A DNA stretch of 64,000 nt from Microcaldota archaeon (GTDB lineage Archaea; Micrarchaeota; Micrarchaeia; Micrarchaeales; CABMGC01), in contig JAGWGW010000004.1 of NCBI GenBank assembly GCA_028867135.1, forward strand, positions 1 to 64,000, in the 5' to 3' direction. Below, in pieces: positions 38,022-47,348 of this stretch. The number at the start of each line of letters is the position of its first letter. Positions within the stretch are counted from its first letter, which is position 1. Position numbers and translations under genes: made by a program. The notes beneath the pieces were generated by a model that saw only the letters and a program-made list of their open reading frames with translations, did not search any database and was not told the DNA's origin.

Positions 38022-38618
38022 ATGATCGACAATCTTATTCTGGTAAGGCACGGCGAATCCGAGGCTAATGCGAACCGCATACTGGCAGGAAGGCTCCCAT
38101 ATCCCCTTACAAAGTCAGGAAGGAAGCAGGCAAGGCATCTCGCGCAGATGCTGAAATACGTCAAGATATCGGAGATATACAGCAGCCCTGTGAAAAGGGC
38201 ATACGACACAGCGGCAGCTGTGGGGAAGCTGAAAGGAATCAAGGTGAAGATCAACGAAGCGTTCACCGAGACTGATGTGGGCGCGCACCAGGGAGAGCCT
38301 CTCCCGCTGCCAGCGAAGAAATGGAAGATGAACAACCCCGGTTACGGGGAGCAGTTCTCGGACCTTCAGAAAAGGACAATCCCTGCGATAGAGAGGATAA
38401 TAAAAAAGGGCAGGGGAAACGCGATGGTCGTCAGCCACGGGGATCCCCTCATGGCGCTCGTGTATCATTTCATAGGCTTCAAGCCCCCAAGGAGCCACAG
38501 GTTCAGCATGTACCCGCAATATGCGGCGATAACCATAGTCTCGTTCAAGCTGGGGCGTCCAAGGCTTCTTGTCTTCAACTACTCAGGCATGGTCTACAAG
38601 CAGCTTCTGTATGCGTAA
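38022..38618 (+). CDS. Histidine phosphatase / phosphoglycerate mutase family
   Basis: LVRHGESEANANRILAGRLPYPLTKSGRKQA; VVSHGDPLMAL. Confidence 0.88.
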   Translation: MIDNLILVRHGESEANANRILAGRLPYPLTKSGRKQARHLAQMLKYVKISEIYSSPVKRAYDTAAAVGKLKGIKVKINEAFTETDVGAHQGEPLPLPAKKWKMNNPGYGEQFSDLQKRTIPAIERIIKKGRGNAMVVSHGDPLMALVYHFIGFKPPRSHRFSMYPQYAAITIVSFKLGRPRLLVFNYSGMVYKQLLYA

Positions 38619-38631
38619 GAGGCACTTCTGC

Positions 38632-38640
38632 ATTGCCAAG
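38632..38640. repeat. Left 9-bp target-site duplication ATTGCCAAG
   Basis: Identical to 39330-39338. Confidence 0.85.
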
Positions 38641-39329
38641 GGCTTTGTTGAATAAATACTATTTTGTTGAAATAATGCCTTTTTTATCTTTTCATGATGC
38701 CTTATAAGCCTCTCAAATAGCCTATCAACAAGTTTATAAACATTTCAAATTAGCTATCATTGACCTCAAATGACCAAGCCCATAGTAGATTTTGCATATT
38801 TTAGGAAGGCAGTAGAAATAATGGTATCCTTCAACACGATTACTATTGGAGTTATCAGTTTTTTCATACCTTACTTATTGCAAATTTCAACTCAGAATAC
38901 ACAACAGAATTACATATTTCTTGTAAATGACATAAGCCTTTTCACCATACTACCCTTATTGTTTTCGGGTTTCTTTTTGGTGCTTTCCTATCTATATAAA
39001 GCAAAAGAAGCCTCCACATTTTATGCAGGTGTAGCTTCAATCATATCTTTTGGATTTGGTATATTTATTATATCAGCAAATGTTATACAATACGTTAGTT
39101 ATTTTATGTCTATTATCTTTTTGGCATTTGGACTTCCTATAGCATTTATAGAGTATATTTCATTAGCCCATGCATATCATGATAGCTGTTGGAAAAACGA
39201 CAAGAACCTCTTTAAAGAAATCCATCAACAGCTAAAACGAACTTTTGAAGGGAGGCAAGTTTAGAGCAAAACATATCTGTTGAAATAATCCCAAAAGTGT
39301 TGAAATAACCCTATTTATTCAACAAAGCC
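38641..39329. mobile_element. Transposase-less IS-like/MITE-like element carrying one membrane-protein gene
   Basis: Perfect 18-bp TIRs GGCTTTGTTGAATAAATA (38641-38658) / TATTTATTCAACAAAGCC (39312-39329), flanked by 9-bp TSD ATTGCCAAG (38632-38640 and 39330-39338). Confidence 0.88.
38770..39264 (+). CDS. Four-TM-like membrane protein, cargo of the IS-like element
   Basis: MTKPIVDFAYFRKAVEIMVSFNTITIGVISFFIP...; own TATA (gtttataaac, about 38731); AT-rich codon usage. Confidence 0.7.
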   Translation: MTKPIVDFAYFRKAVEIMVSFNTITIGVISFFIPYLLQISTQNTQQNYIFLVNDISLFTILPLLFSGFFLVLSYLYKAKEASTFYAGVASIISFGFGIFIISANVIQYVSYFMSIIFLAFGLPIAFIEYISLAHAYHDSCWKNDKNLFKEIHQQLKRTFEGRQV

Positions 39330-39338
39330 ATTGCCAAG
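39330..39338. repeat. Right 9-bp target-site duplication ATTGCCAAG
   Basis: Identical to 38632-38640. Confidence 0.85.
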
Positions 39339-39419
39339 AAAAGCTTTTTATACTTTGATGAGTGATGTCTATCATCTGATTTTCCCGCAATCACTGCAAG
39401 ATTGCAGGAGGGATTCATC

Positions 39420-40049
39420 ATGGCAGGAGACATAGAGAAGTTCAGCAGCTTTATCGCTGAGAATAAGGGCAAGAGGAAGTTCAAACAGACAGTAGAGCTA
39501 GCCGTGAACTTCAAGGGCATAGACTTCACGAAGCAGGACAACAAGCTCAACGTAGAGGTATCGCTTCCGTACTCGAAGGGCAAGGTCAAGAGGATAGCAG
39601 TTTTCGCAACTGACAAGAGCATAATGGACGAGGCCGCAAGGAACGGCGTCCAGGTGCTCGACGGCAACGAGATAGCCGCAATAGCCGCGGACTCGAAGAG
39701 GCTCAATTCGCTGCTCGAATACGACCTTGTTGCGCAGCCCAACCTCATGCCTCTAATCGCAAAGAACCTCGGCCAGTTCCTCGGCCCCAGGAACAAGATG
39801 CCCAAGCCACTCATAGGAGTCACGCTTTCAGGAATAGCGAACGAGCTCAACAAGAGGATCTCGGTGAGGAACAGGGGCAAGAACCTCCCGACGATACACT
39901 GCGTTGTGGGCACCGAGGACATGGACCCGAAGCAGATATACGATAACGTCAACGAGGTAGTAGGCTCTCTGACCAAAAAGGTGGGTAGCAGCCACATAAG
40001 GAGCGCGTATGTAAAGCTGACGATGAGCAAGCCGTTCAGGCTTATGTGA
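39420..40049 (+). CDS. rpl1: Ribosomal protein uL1
   Basis: FKQTVELAVNFKGIDF; FLGPRNKMPKPL; start at ATG 39420. Confidence 0.93.
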   Translation: MAGDIEKFSSFIAENKGKRKFKQTVELAVNFKGIDFTKQDNKLNVEVSLPYSKGKVKRIAVFATDKSIMDEAARNGVQVLDGNEIAAIAADSKRLNSLLEYDLVAQPNLMPLIAKNLGQFLGPRNKMPKPLIGVTLSGIANELNKRISVRNRGKNLPTIHCVVGTEDMDPKQIYDNVNEVVGSLTKKVGSSHIRSAYVKLTMSKPFRLM

Positions 40050-40054
40050 TATTT

Positions 40055-40936
40055 ATGATGTTGAAAGCACAGAAGGTAGAGTTCGTAAAGAAGCTCAAGA
40101 AAGAGGCCAAGGAGAGCAAGACGATAGGCATAATGCCGATAGACGCGGTGCCTGACAGGCTTGTGCAGAGGCTCAGGAATGAGCTGAAGCCGAAGGTAAA
40201 GTTCGTTATCGCGAGGAAGAGCCTCATCATGCGAACCCTGGAAGGCGACGAAAGGCTCTCAAAGCTCAAGGACTATGCCGACGGCAACTTCGCGCTTATG
40301 CTCACGGACATGGAGCCGACAGAGCTCAACAGCTTGGTCAAGAGGAACAGGATGAGGCTCGGCGCAAAGCCCAACCAGATATCCCCTGACGACATACACA
40401 TAGAGAGCGGCGAGACAACGATACCGCCAGGACAGGCAGTAACGGACCTCAAGACAGCGGGCATAGACGTAAAGATAGACAAGGGCAAGGTGGTCATATC
40501 CAAGAGCAAGGTGCTCGTGACAAAGGGCATGAAGATCAGCACGGCTATCGCAAAGGCGCTGAAGATGCTCGACATAATGCCGTTCGAGACCGGGACAACC
40601 CTCAGGGTAGCGCTCAACGAGAACATACTGTTCACCAGCGGGGCGCTCGGGGTGGACGCAATATTCGTCACTAACGAGATAACAAGAAGCTTCGGCGAGG
40701 CCAACTCGCTGTCGCTTGCAATAGGCTTCGTGACCCCCTACAACGCTGACATGCTGATAAGGAAAGGGTACCTCTCAGCGCTCGGGCTCGGGTTGTCCGC
40801 GAAGATATACGAGCCTGGGATAACGGACAAGCTGCTCGCGAACGCGGTCAGGGAGGCGCTCAGCATAAGGCCCCTGATAAAGGAGGAGGCAAAGGAGGTC
40901 AAGGAAGAGGCCAAGAAGGAAGAGCCTGCAAAATGA
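40055..40936 (+). CDS. rpl10: Ribosomal protein uL10 (P0)
   Basis: LRNELKPKVKFVIARKSLIMRTLEG; SPDDIHIESGETTIPPGQAV. Confidence 0.93.
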   Translation: MMLKAQKVEFVKKLKKEAKESKTIGIMPIDAVPDRLVQRLRNELKPKVKFVIARKSLIMRTLEGDERLSKLKDYADGNFALMLTDMEPTELNSLVKRNRMRLGAKPNQISPDDIHIESGETTIPPGQAVTDLKTAGIDVKIDKGKVVISKSKVLVTKGMKISTAIAKALKMLDIMPFETGTTLRVALNENILFTSGALGVDAIFVTNEITRSFGEANSLSLAIGFVTPYNADMLIRKGYLSALGLGLSAKIYEPGITDKLLANAVREALSIRPLIKEEAKEVKEEAKKEEPAK

Positions 40937-40948
40937 TACTTAGGTGAA

Positions 40949-41257
40949 ATGGAAATGGAATACATCTATGCTGCACTTTTGCTTGATGCAGCAGGAAAGG
41001 AAGTGGACGAGAAGAATCTCGTCAACGTGGTAAAGGCAGCTGGCGTGACCCCTGATGAGGCCATGGCGAAGTCCGTGGCTAGCTCCCTAAAGGGAGTGAA
41101 CATAAAGGACGTCATAAAGAACGCGCAGGCGGTACAGGTAGCGCAGCCGGCAGCAGCACCAGCCGCAGGAGCAGCCCAGCCAAAGAAGGAGGAGAAGGAG
41201 GAGAAGGCAGTTAGCGAAGAGGAAGCTGCGGGCGGATTGGCAAGCCTATTCGGCTAG
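40949..41257 (+). CDS. rpl12: Ribosomal protein P1/L12
   Basis: [24 protein letters not shown]...AGGLASLFG. Confidence 0.93.
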   Translation: MEMEYIYAALLLDAAGKEVDEKNLVNVVKAAGVTPDEAMAKSVASSLKGVNIKDVIKNAQAVQVAQPAAAPAAGAAQPKKEEKEEKAVSEEEAAGGLASLFG

Positions 41258-41260
41258 ACC

Positions 41261-41313
41261 ATGGAAGGCACGAGCCATCAATGCCCTTGCATTGGCCAGC
41301 GCAAGCCTTGCGC
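41261..41313 (+). terminator. Tandem hairpins after rpl12
   Basis: ATGG..CCAT (41261-41278); CAATGC-cctt-GCATTG (41279-41294); GCGCAAG-c-CTTGCGC (41299-41313). Confidence 0.4.
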
Positions 41314-41398
41314 GCCATCTTCTGGCATTCCATTCCCGGAATTCGTGGTAAAGTTTTATAACCTGAGCATGTCATTATCAGCCATAGCGGTGTAATAG

Positions 41399-41755
41399 AT
41401 GCAAGTTTACGTTGAAAAGCCAAAGTGCACAGGCTGCGCCCACTGCTTCGACGTCTGCCCCGTTGCCGTCTTCGAAATGAAGGACAGGAGCGGCCCAGAT
41501 GCCAACAACGATGTCGCGCCGGAGAACGACAAGTGGAAAGGACAGACCGTTCCTGAAGTCAAGACAAAATGGGAGAACGTGCAGGACGGGCACAAGCATT
41601 TCCAGGAGAAGTATGAGGGCGGAAGCGGAGGCCTCTCAGTCGCAGTGCAAGGTCCGGCATGCATACTATGCCAGGCATGCCTCATAGAGTGCGAAGGGGA
41701 ATGCATAGTCATTACGGACGACACGAACAACGTGTACCATTCGATATACAAGTAG
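41399..41755 (+). CDS. 4Fe-4S ferredoxin-like protein
   Basis: KCTGCAHCFDVCPVAVFE; GPACILCQACLIECEGECI. Confidence 0.88.
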   Translation: MQVYVEKPKCTGCAHCFDVCPVAVFEMKDRSGPDANNDVAPENDKWKGQTVPEVKTKWENVQDGHKHFQEKYEGGSGGLSVAVQGPACILCQACLIECEGECIVITDDTNNVYHSIYK

Positions 41756-41758
41756 CAT

Positions 41759-42190
41759 CTATCCTATTCTTGCGAAAAGCTCCTTGTAGCTCTCCCTTGC
41801 GTCGGTATATGCGTTGACCAGGGTTTCGGTCGGCATCACCCTTATCCCGTCGCGGAGGAGCTCGTTTACGTGCTTCAATATCCTGTCAGCGTACAGTACG
41901 TGCTGCTCCTCGAAAGGCCCGATTTCCGAACGGCCCTTCTCCTCCCTCCTGAAAACGGAGAGCAGCTGCGCCCTCCTGTTTGCGTTTATCCTTGACGAGG
42001 CGCTGTCGCTCAGCCCAAGTAGCCTTTCAATGCCGTCCAACGAATCCTCCATCTTCACGCAGAACTGCGCTATGGCTGCCCTGTTGTTCGAATGGCCCAT
42101 CCTTTCGATGAAGCCGTTCGCCCTGCTCAGTATGCCGAGCAGTTCAGCCTGCACGTCCTTGGGCCCCTTTTGCCTATCCATGTTTACCAA
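41759..42190 (-). CDS. Hypothetical helical protein
   Basis: Intact ORF. Confidence 0.55.
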   Translation of the reverse strand: MVNMDRQKGPKDVQAELLGILSRANGFIERMGHSNNRAAIAQFCVKMEDSLDGIERLLGLSDSASSRINANRRAQLLSVFRREEKGRSEIGPFEEQHVLYADRILKHVNELLRDGIRVMPTETLVNAYTDARESYKELFARIG

Positions 42191-42247
42191 TTCTTATCGC
42201 TTTTTCCTGATATTTAAAGATGCAAAAACTGTTAGGTTAATGATGAA

Positions 42248-42607
42248 TCAGAGGTTGTCGTAATGGAACAGCACTATCTCTGTCCTCTTCGCAAGCATCA
42301 TCGCGTCGTACAGCAGCTTCCTCTCCTCAGGAGTTTTGCCCATCACCTGCCAGCTGGTTTCGACTGTAGGCAGCGCTTCCTGCACCTTGGCCAGCGTGCA
42401 GTCGAGCCTGGCAAGCCCCTTGATCTCCTCCAGCATGTGCCTTTCAGATATCTGCTTGAGGTAATCGGTGGTCTTTCTCAGCCGTGAAGTCAGCTCTGCC
42501 TGCACCTCGCGCGACGTGAAATTCCCCTGGAGCCTCATCGCCATCGCGCTAACCATCCTGAAGCTTTCTTCAGGCGTCAGCTTTGGCCTAGCGTATCTGG
42601 AATTCAT
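42248..42607 (-). CDS. Hypothetical helical protein
   Basis: Intact ORF, same orientation as 41759-42190. Confidence 0.55.
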   Translation of the reverse strand: MNSRYARPKLTPEESFRMVSAMAMRLQGNFTSREVQAELTSRLRKTTDYLKQISERHMLEEIKGLARLDCTLAKVQEALPTVETSWQVMGKTPEERKLLYDAMMLAKRTEIVLFHYDNL

Positions 42608-42673
42608 GCTGATAAAGGGGATTTACATGGTATTTAAGCATAGCTATTCCTCAATATTTACTGAATGTATTTG

Positions 42674-43516
42674 TTATTTTGATACCTTTCTACCGAGCAC
42701 AAAGTCTATGACCACCTCGCTTTCCATCGGCGAGTAAGGTCTCACTATCCTCTTCCCGGTTATCCTAAGCTTTCTTTTTCGATTGAAGAATCTCTTCAGC
42801 GCGTCTATTGCCCTTTTGTAAGGATCATCGATATCACCGAACGCATAGTAGTGCACAACGCACCCAGCGGCTGCGGCATAATCCACAGACCGCAGGAACT
42901 TGTGGGATTCCATTGGAAGCGGCATTATTATCCTGTCCGCGAATCCGGGGTGCCTTTTCACAAGTCTCTTGACGTCTCCCAGCTCCTGCACCACGTTCGT
43001 CGTCCTGTTCAATGCGATGTTGTTTGCCATGTACCTGTACGAATTCCTGTTCAGCTCCATTGCTATTATCCTCGAATTCCTGCTCCTCTTAGCGATCTCT
43101 ATGGCGAAGGGGCCCACGCCAGCGAACATCACGATGACGTTCTCGCGGTCCTTCGATAGCCTTGCTATCCTGTCCCTCTCGAATGCGAGCCTTGGGGAGA
43201 AGAAGGTCTTCCTTATGTCGAATCTGAACACGCAGTTGTTCTCGCGGTATGTGGCAATGAAGTTCCTCTCGCCTGCAACATGCTCGTACTTTCGTGTCCT
43301 GTATCTTCCGCTGACCGCGCCTATTTTCCTCACAACTGTCTTGACATTCTTGTTGACCCTGAAAATCGCCTTTGCCTTCTTCAACGCCGTCTTCCTGTCG
43401 CCTTCGGTTATCGCTATGTTGCCGAGAACGTCGTAGCTCTTGGTTATGCTGTCGTAATCCCTGCCAAACTCTTTCCTCAGCTCATCCCTATAACTGACTC
43501 TATCCAAAGGCACCAC
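42674..43516 (-). CDS. trm5: tRNA (guanine37-N1)-methyltransferase Trm5-like
   Basis: YDVLGNIAI; KYEHVAGERNFIATYRENNCVFRFDIRKTFFSPRLAFERDRIA; VIVMFAGVGPFAIEIAK; MPLPMESHKFL. Confidence 0.85.
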   Translation of the reverse strand: MVPLDRVSYRDELRKEFGRDYDSITKSYDVLGNIAITEGDRKTALKKAKAIFRVNKNVKTVVRKIGAVSGRYRTRKYEHVAGERNFIATYRENNCVFRFDIRKTFFSPRLAFERDRIARLSKDRENVIVMFAGVGPFAIEIAKRSRNSRIIAMELNRNSYRYMANNIALNRTTNVVQELGDVKRLVKRHPGFADRIIMPLPMESHKFLRSVDYAAAAGCVVHYYAFGDIDDPYKRAIDALKRFFNRKRKLRITGKRIVRPYSPMESEVVIDFVLGRKVSK

Positions 43517-43612
43517 AACGAATGTTATAAATTCCTTGCGCTCTATTAAATATTGCTTATTTGCACCCCTACCTGAGGCAGGGCTGTTTAAGCGCCATTA
43601 CTGGGTGAATAG

Positions 43613-44059
43613 TTGTATTTCATAGTAAGAGTAACCGCAAGCCAGGAGAAGATCACATCCGATATCCTGCAGAACAAGGTCGGCAACACCAACCAGGACA
43701 TATACTCGATAGTCATGCCATACGGCATGCGGGGCTACATCATAGTGGAAGCCAAGGACGAGATAGCCTGCAGGGAGCTCATAATGAACGAGCCCCACGT
43801 CAAGGGCATGCTTCCCTCATCGCTGTCGGAAGCCGAGCTCGACAAGATGCTGGCGCAGAAGAAGGAGGTCCAGGAGATAGGCGTCAATGACGTCGTGGAG
43901 TTCTTCTCAGGGCCGTACAAGGGCTACAAGGCAAAGGTAATAAAGGTGAACACCACAAAGGAGGAGATGACCGTGCTGCTGATGGATGTGCCTGTGCAGA
44001 TCCCTGTAACGACAAAGTCCAACATGGCCAAGATAATACAAAAGGCCGAGAGTGCTTGA
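43613..44059 (+). CDS. spt5: Transcription elongation factor Spt5 (NusG-like, NGN+KOW)
   Basis: YFIVRVTASQEK; PYGMRGYIIVEAKDEIACRELI; VNDVVEFFSGPYKGYKAKVIKVN; TTG start. Confidence 0.88.
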   Translation: MYFIVRVTASQEKITSDILQNKVGNTNQDIYSIVMPYGMRGYIIVEAKDEIACRELIMNEPHVKGMLPSSLSEAELDKMLAQKKEVQEIGVNDVVEFFSGPYKGYKAKVIKVNTTKEEMTVLLMDVPVQIPVTTKSNMAKIIQKAESA

Positions 44060-44060
44060 T

Positions 44061-44531
44061 ATGGCTGAAGTGACGATAAACGGATTGATAGAAGGAGGAA
44101 AGGCTACCGGAGGAGCGCCTTTCGGGCCAGCGTTGGGCCCCCTTGGCGTCAACGTCCAGAAGATAATAGAAGAGATAAACGCGAAGACTGCCGCGTTCGA
44201 GGGGATCAAGATCCCTGTAAAGGTCATGGTCAACGCAGCTACAAAGTCGTACAGGATAGAGGTAGGCTCCCCTCCCACGAGCGCGCTGATACTGAAGGAG
44301 CTGGGATTACAGAAAGGCGCGAAGGGCAAGGAGGAGGTTGCCGGCAACATAACGATTGAGCAGGTCAAGAAGGTAGCGAAGGCCAAGGAGCTCTCGATAT
44401 ACGGCAACTCCACAGAATCGAAGGTCAAGCAGGTGCTCGGCACGTGCAAGAGCATGAACGTAACAGTCGAAGGAACAGACGCAAGGGAATACCTGAGAAA
44501 GGTAGCAAGCGGGGAAATAAGGCTGCAATAA
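44061..44531 (+). CDS. rpl11: Ribosomal protein uL11
   Basis: INGLIEGGKATGGAPFGPALGPLGVNV. Confidence 0.93.
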   Translation: MAEVTINGLIEGGKATGGAPFGPALGPLGVNVQKIIEEINAKTAAFEGIKIPVKVMVNAATKSYRIEVGSPPTSALILKELGLQKGAKGKEEVAGNITIEQVKKVAKAKELSIYGNSTESKVKQVLGTCKSMNVTVEGTDAREYLRKVASGEIRLQ

Positions 44532-44540
44532 CGGCATCTC

Positions 44541-45536
44541 GTGGTACAGATGCTTTTGGAGGACAAGATTTACGGCAGGGAGGACATACAAGACAGCGTA
44601 CTCATAGAGCTGATAAACTCAAAGGCCGTGCAGAGGCTCAAGGGAATATCGCAGAGAGGCTATCCCGAATCCACAGAGATGGGCACCGACAATCCCCCGT
44701 ATTATACCAGGTACGAACATAGCGTAGGCTGCATGCTGCTTCTCAGGAAACTGGGCGCGGGCATAGACGAGCAGATCGCAGGGCTCTTGCATGACCTTTC
44801 GCACACTGCCTTCTCGCATGTCGCAGACTGGGCGATAGGGGATCCGCAGAAGGAGGACTACCAGGACAGCATCCTCGGCGAATACGTCACAAAATCCGAC
44901 GCAGCCGCGATAATAACCAGGTACGGGCACGATCTCCAGCGCATATGCAACATGGAGATCGAGGGCAAATTCGGCCTGCTCGAAAGGAATGCGCCTGACG
45001 TATGCGCGGACAGGGTCGATTACGCGCTAAGGGACTCTTACAATCTCCAGGCCGGCAACGTGAAGAAGGCCTTCAACGGCCTTGTCGCGCGCAACGGCGA
45101 GATAGTCTTCAAGTCCATCGATGCCGCAAGGGCGTTTGCAGACTGTTACGTGGCGGACATACGGGAGAGCTATGCTGCCCCAGAGAACCTCCTCAGGTAT
45201 CATCTGCTGGGCAGCGCGCTCAAGTACGCGATAGACAACAAGGTCATAAGCATGGGAGACCTGCACAAGGACGAGAAAACAGTCATGGAGAAGATAAACC
45301 ATTCCGGAAACGAGACTGCAGCGCAGATGCTCAAGGCATCCCTTGGAAGGCTGAAGTTCTCCGTCTCCAATGGCAGGGGCGTGCTCCTGAAATACAAGCT
45401 GAGGTACGTAGACCCGAAGTTCATCCATGGGGACAGGCTTGAGAGGCTCAGCTCCGCAGACCCTGAATACTCTAAGATAATAAGCGAGGAGAAGGAGAGG
45501 CACGCCAGGGGGGTCTACATAGAGATGATTAAATAA
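44541..45536 (+). CDS. HD-domain phosphohydrolase
   Basis: TRYEHSVGCMLLLRKL...IAGLLHDLSHTAFSHVADW. Confidence 0.88.
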   Translation: MVQMLLEDKIYGREDIQDSVLIELINSKAVQRLKGISQRGYPESTEMGTDNPPYYTRYEHSVGCMLLLRKLGAGIDEQIAGLLHDLSHTAFSHVADWAIGDPQKEDYQDSILGEYVTKSDAAAIITRYGHDLQRICNMEIEGKFGLLERNAPDVCADRVDYALRDSYNLQAGNVKKAFNGLVARNGEIVFKSIDAARAFADCYVADIRESYAAPENLLRYHLLGSALKYAIDNKVISMGDLHKDEKTVMEKINHSGNETAAQMLKASLGRLKFSVSNGRGVLLKYKLRYVDPKFIHGDRLERLSSADPEYSKIISEEKERHARGVYIEMIK

Positions 45537-45568
45537 AAAGGCTCAATCTCGATGCGCTTTACAAGGCG

Positions 45569-46195
45569 ATGAGGAAAAGGTTCGGCTTCAGGGATTGGTG
45601 GCCGGGGGACACCAAGGACGAGATAATAATAGGCGCCATGCTCACGCAGCAGGCCTCATGGTCCAACGTGGAGAAGGCAATATCGAACCTCAAGAGCAGC
45701 GCCGGCGTAGATCTCCGCAAGATAAGCGCTATGGATATCAGGAAGCTCGAAATGTTGGTAAGGCCGAGCGGGTTCTACAGGCAGAAGGCGAGAAGGCTGA
45801 AGGGCATTGCGTCGTACATATTCGGCAATTATCCGAGCCTTGGTCGGATGTTCAGCAAGGAGACAGGTGAGCTCAGGCAGGAACTTCTATCCCTTGACGG
45901 AATAGGGCCCGAGACAGCAGATTCCATATTGCTGTACGCCGCAGGAAAGCCCAGCTTCGTAATAGACGCGTATACAAAAAGGATAATGAACCGGGTTTAT
46001 GGAATAGGCCTAGACATGGACTACGACAATCTGAAAACCCTAATCACAGATAATATAAAGGATGATATTGAGCTATATAGCGACTTCCATGCTCAGTTTG
46101 TCGAGCTTGGCAAGAGATACTGCAGAACGAGGCCAATCTGCAAGGATTGTCCTGCGTCCGGACTCTGCAGATACAAAAGGATGAATGCTAAATGA
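45569..46195 (+). CDS. Endonuclease III-like HhH-GPD DNA glycosylase with Fe-S cluster
   Basis: AMLTQQASWSNVEKAI; LLSLDGIGPETADSILLYAAGKPSFVIDAYTKRI; CRTRPICKDCPASGLC. Confidence 0.88.
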   Translation: MRKRFGFRDWWPGDTKDEIIIGAMLTQQASWSNVEKAISNLKSSAGVDLRKISAMDIRKLEMLVRPSGFYRQKARRLKGIASYIFGNYPSLGRMFSKETGELRQELLSLDGIGPETADSILLYAAGKPSFVIDAYTKRIMNRVYGIGLDMDYDNLKTLITDNIKDDIELYSDFHAQFVELGKRYCRTRPICKDCPASGLCRYKRMNAK

Positions 46196-47214
46196 ACTTC
46201 AAGGAATACATAGAGGTCCACAGGAAAGCGATCTATTCGAGGATATGCGAATACATACCTTTGAAGGAGCCTGTGGAACACTACAAGATAGTAAGGGAAT
46301 ACAGCGACAGGCAGGGTTCATACAGGAGGCCCGCGCTGCTGATGCTTAGCGGTCAGATGTTCGGCGCGAAACCCGAGGAGCTGGTGCTGCCTGCTGCTGC
46401 GATGCAGCTATCCGAGGACTGGATACTGATCCATGACGACATAGAGGACCATTCGGACATGAGAAGGGGAAAGCCTACGCTCCACAAGATTTATGGTGCA
46501 GAGATATCGATAAACGCTGGAGACGCCGCTCACATGGCAATGTGGAAGATGGCCAACGACTATGTAGCGAAGGTCGGCATAGAGAAGGGAAAGAGGTTCT
46601 TCGACAAGTTCTACAAGATACTTGAGCATACCGTGGAAGGGCAGTATCTCGAAGACAACTTCATATACAACGTAAGGGACCTTTCAAGGGCGTCAGAGGA
46701 GCTTTACTACAAGATAATCGATGCCAAGACCTGCTGCTATACTGTCTACGGTCCGATGCAGCTTGGCGCGATAGTCGCAGGGCAGCCGGATTCAACGCTC
46801 GAGACCCTCGAGCATATAACGAAGCCTGCTGGAAGGGCCTTCCAGATTGTCGACGACGTGCTGGACATGACCGCAGACGAGAAGGTGTTCGGCAAGAAGA
46901 GGTACGGCGATCTCTATGAAGGCAAGATAACGCTCATGGTGCTTCACGCTTATTCAAAGGCGGCCGAGAATGAGAGGGCGGAGCTCAACAGGATATACGG
47001 GAAGGACAGGGAGCAGAAGACAAAGAATGAGATAGAGTACATAGTGGGGATGATCCAGAAGTACAAGAGTCTTGAATACGCGCAGAACGAGGCCGCAAAG
47101 TACAGGGAGCAGGCAAGGCAGGCTGTCGAACAGAGGATGAAGGACCTGCCCAACAACGAGTATACTCCCATAATGATGTCGGCAATGGGCGAGCTCTCGG
47201 TAAGGCACAAATAG
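46192..47214 (+). CDS. Polyprenyl (GGPP-type) synthetase
   Basis: LIHDDIEDHSDMRRGKPTLH; FQIVDDVLDMTADEKVFGK. Confidence 0.92.
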   Translation: MNFKEYIEVHRKAIYSRICEYIPLKEPVEHYKIVREYSDRQGSYRRPALLMLSGQMFGAKPEELVLPAAAMQLSEDWILIHDDIEDHSDMRRGKPTLHKIYGAEISINAGDAAHMAMWKMANDYVAKVGIEKGKRFFDKFYKILEHTVEGQYLEDNFIYNVRDLSRASEELYYKIIDAKTCCYTVYGPMQLGAIVAGQPDSTLETLEHITKPAGRAFQIVDDVLDMTADEKVFGKKRYGDLYEGKITLMVLHAYSKAAENERAELNRIYGKDREQKTKNEIEYIVGMIQKYKSLEYAQNEAAKYREQARQAVEQRMKDLPNNEYTPIMMSAMGELSVRHK

Positions 47215-47220
47215 AATAGT

Positions 47221-47335
47221 GCCAAACAGCAATATGCTTTCCCACCCGTTAGGGCAGTATTGCATATCGTGAACAGGCTTAGCTTCCAAGTTCGGTATGT
47301 GTTTGGGCGTTTCCCCGTTCCTATGGCCGTTTGAC
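47221..47335 (-). rRNA. rrf: 5S rRNA (unlinked to 16S/23S)
   Basis: Minus strand GUCAAACGGCCAUAGGAACGGGGAAACGCCC...CAUACCGAACUUGGAAGCUAAGCC...AAUACUGCCCUAACGGGUGGGAAAGC...GCUGUUUGGC; terminal helix closes; TATA tttata about 25 nt upstream. Confidence 0.88.
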
Positions 47336-47348
47336 AGATATCTATGGA

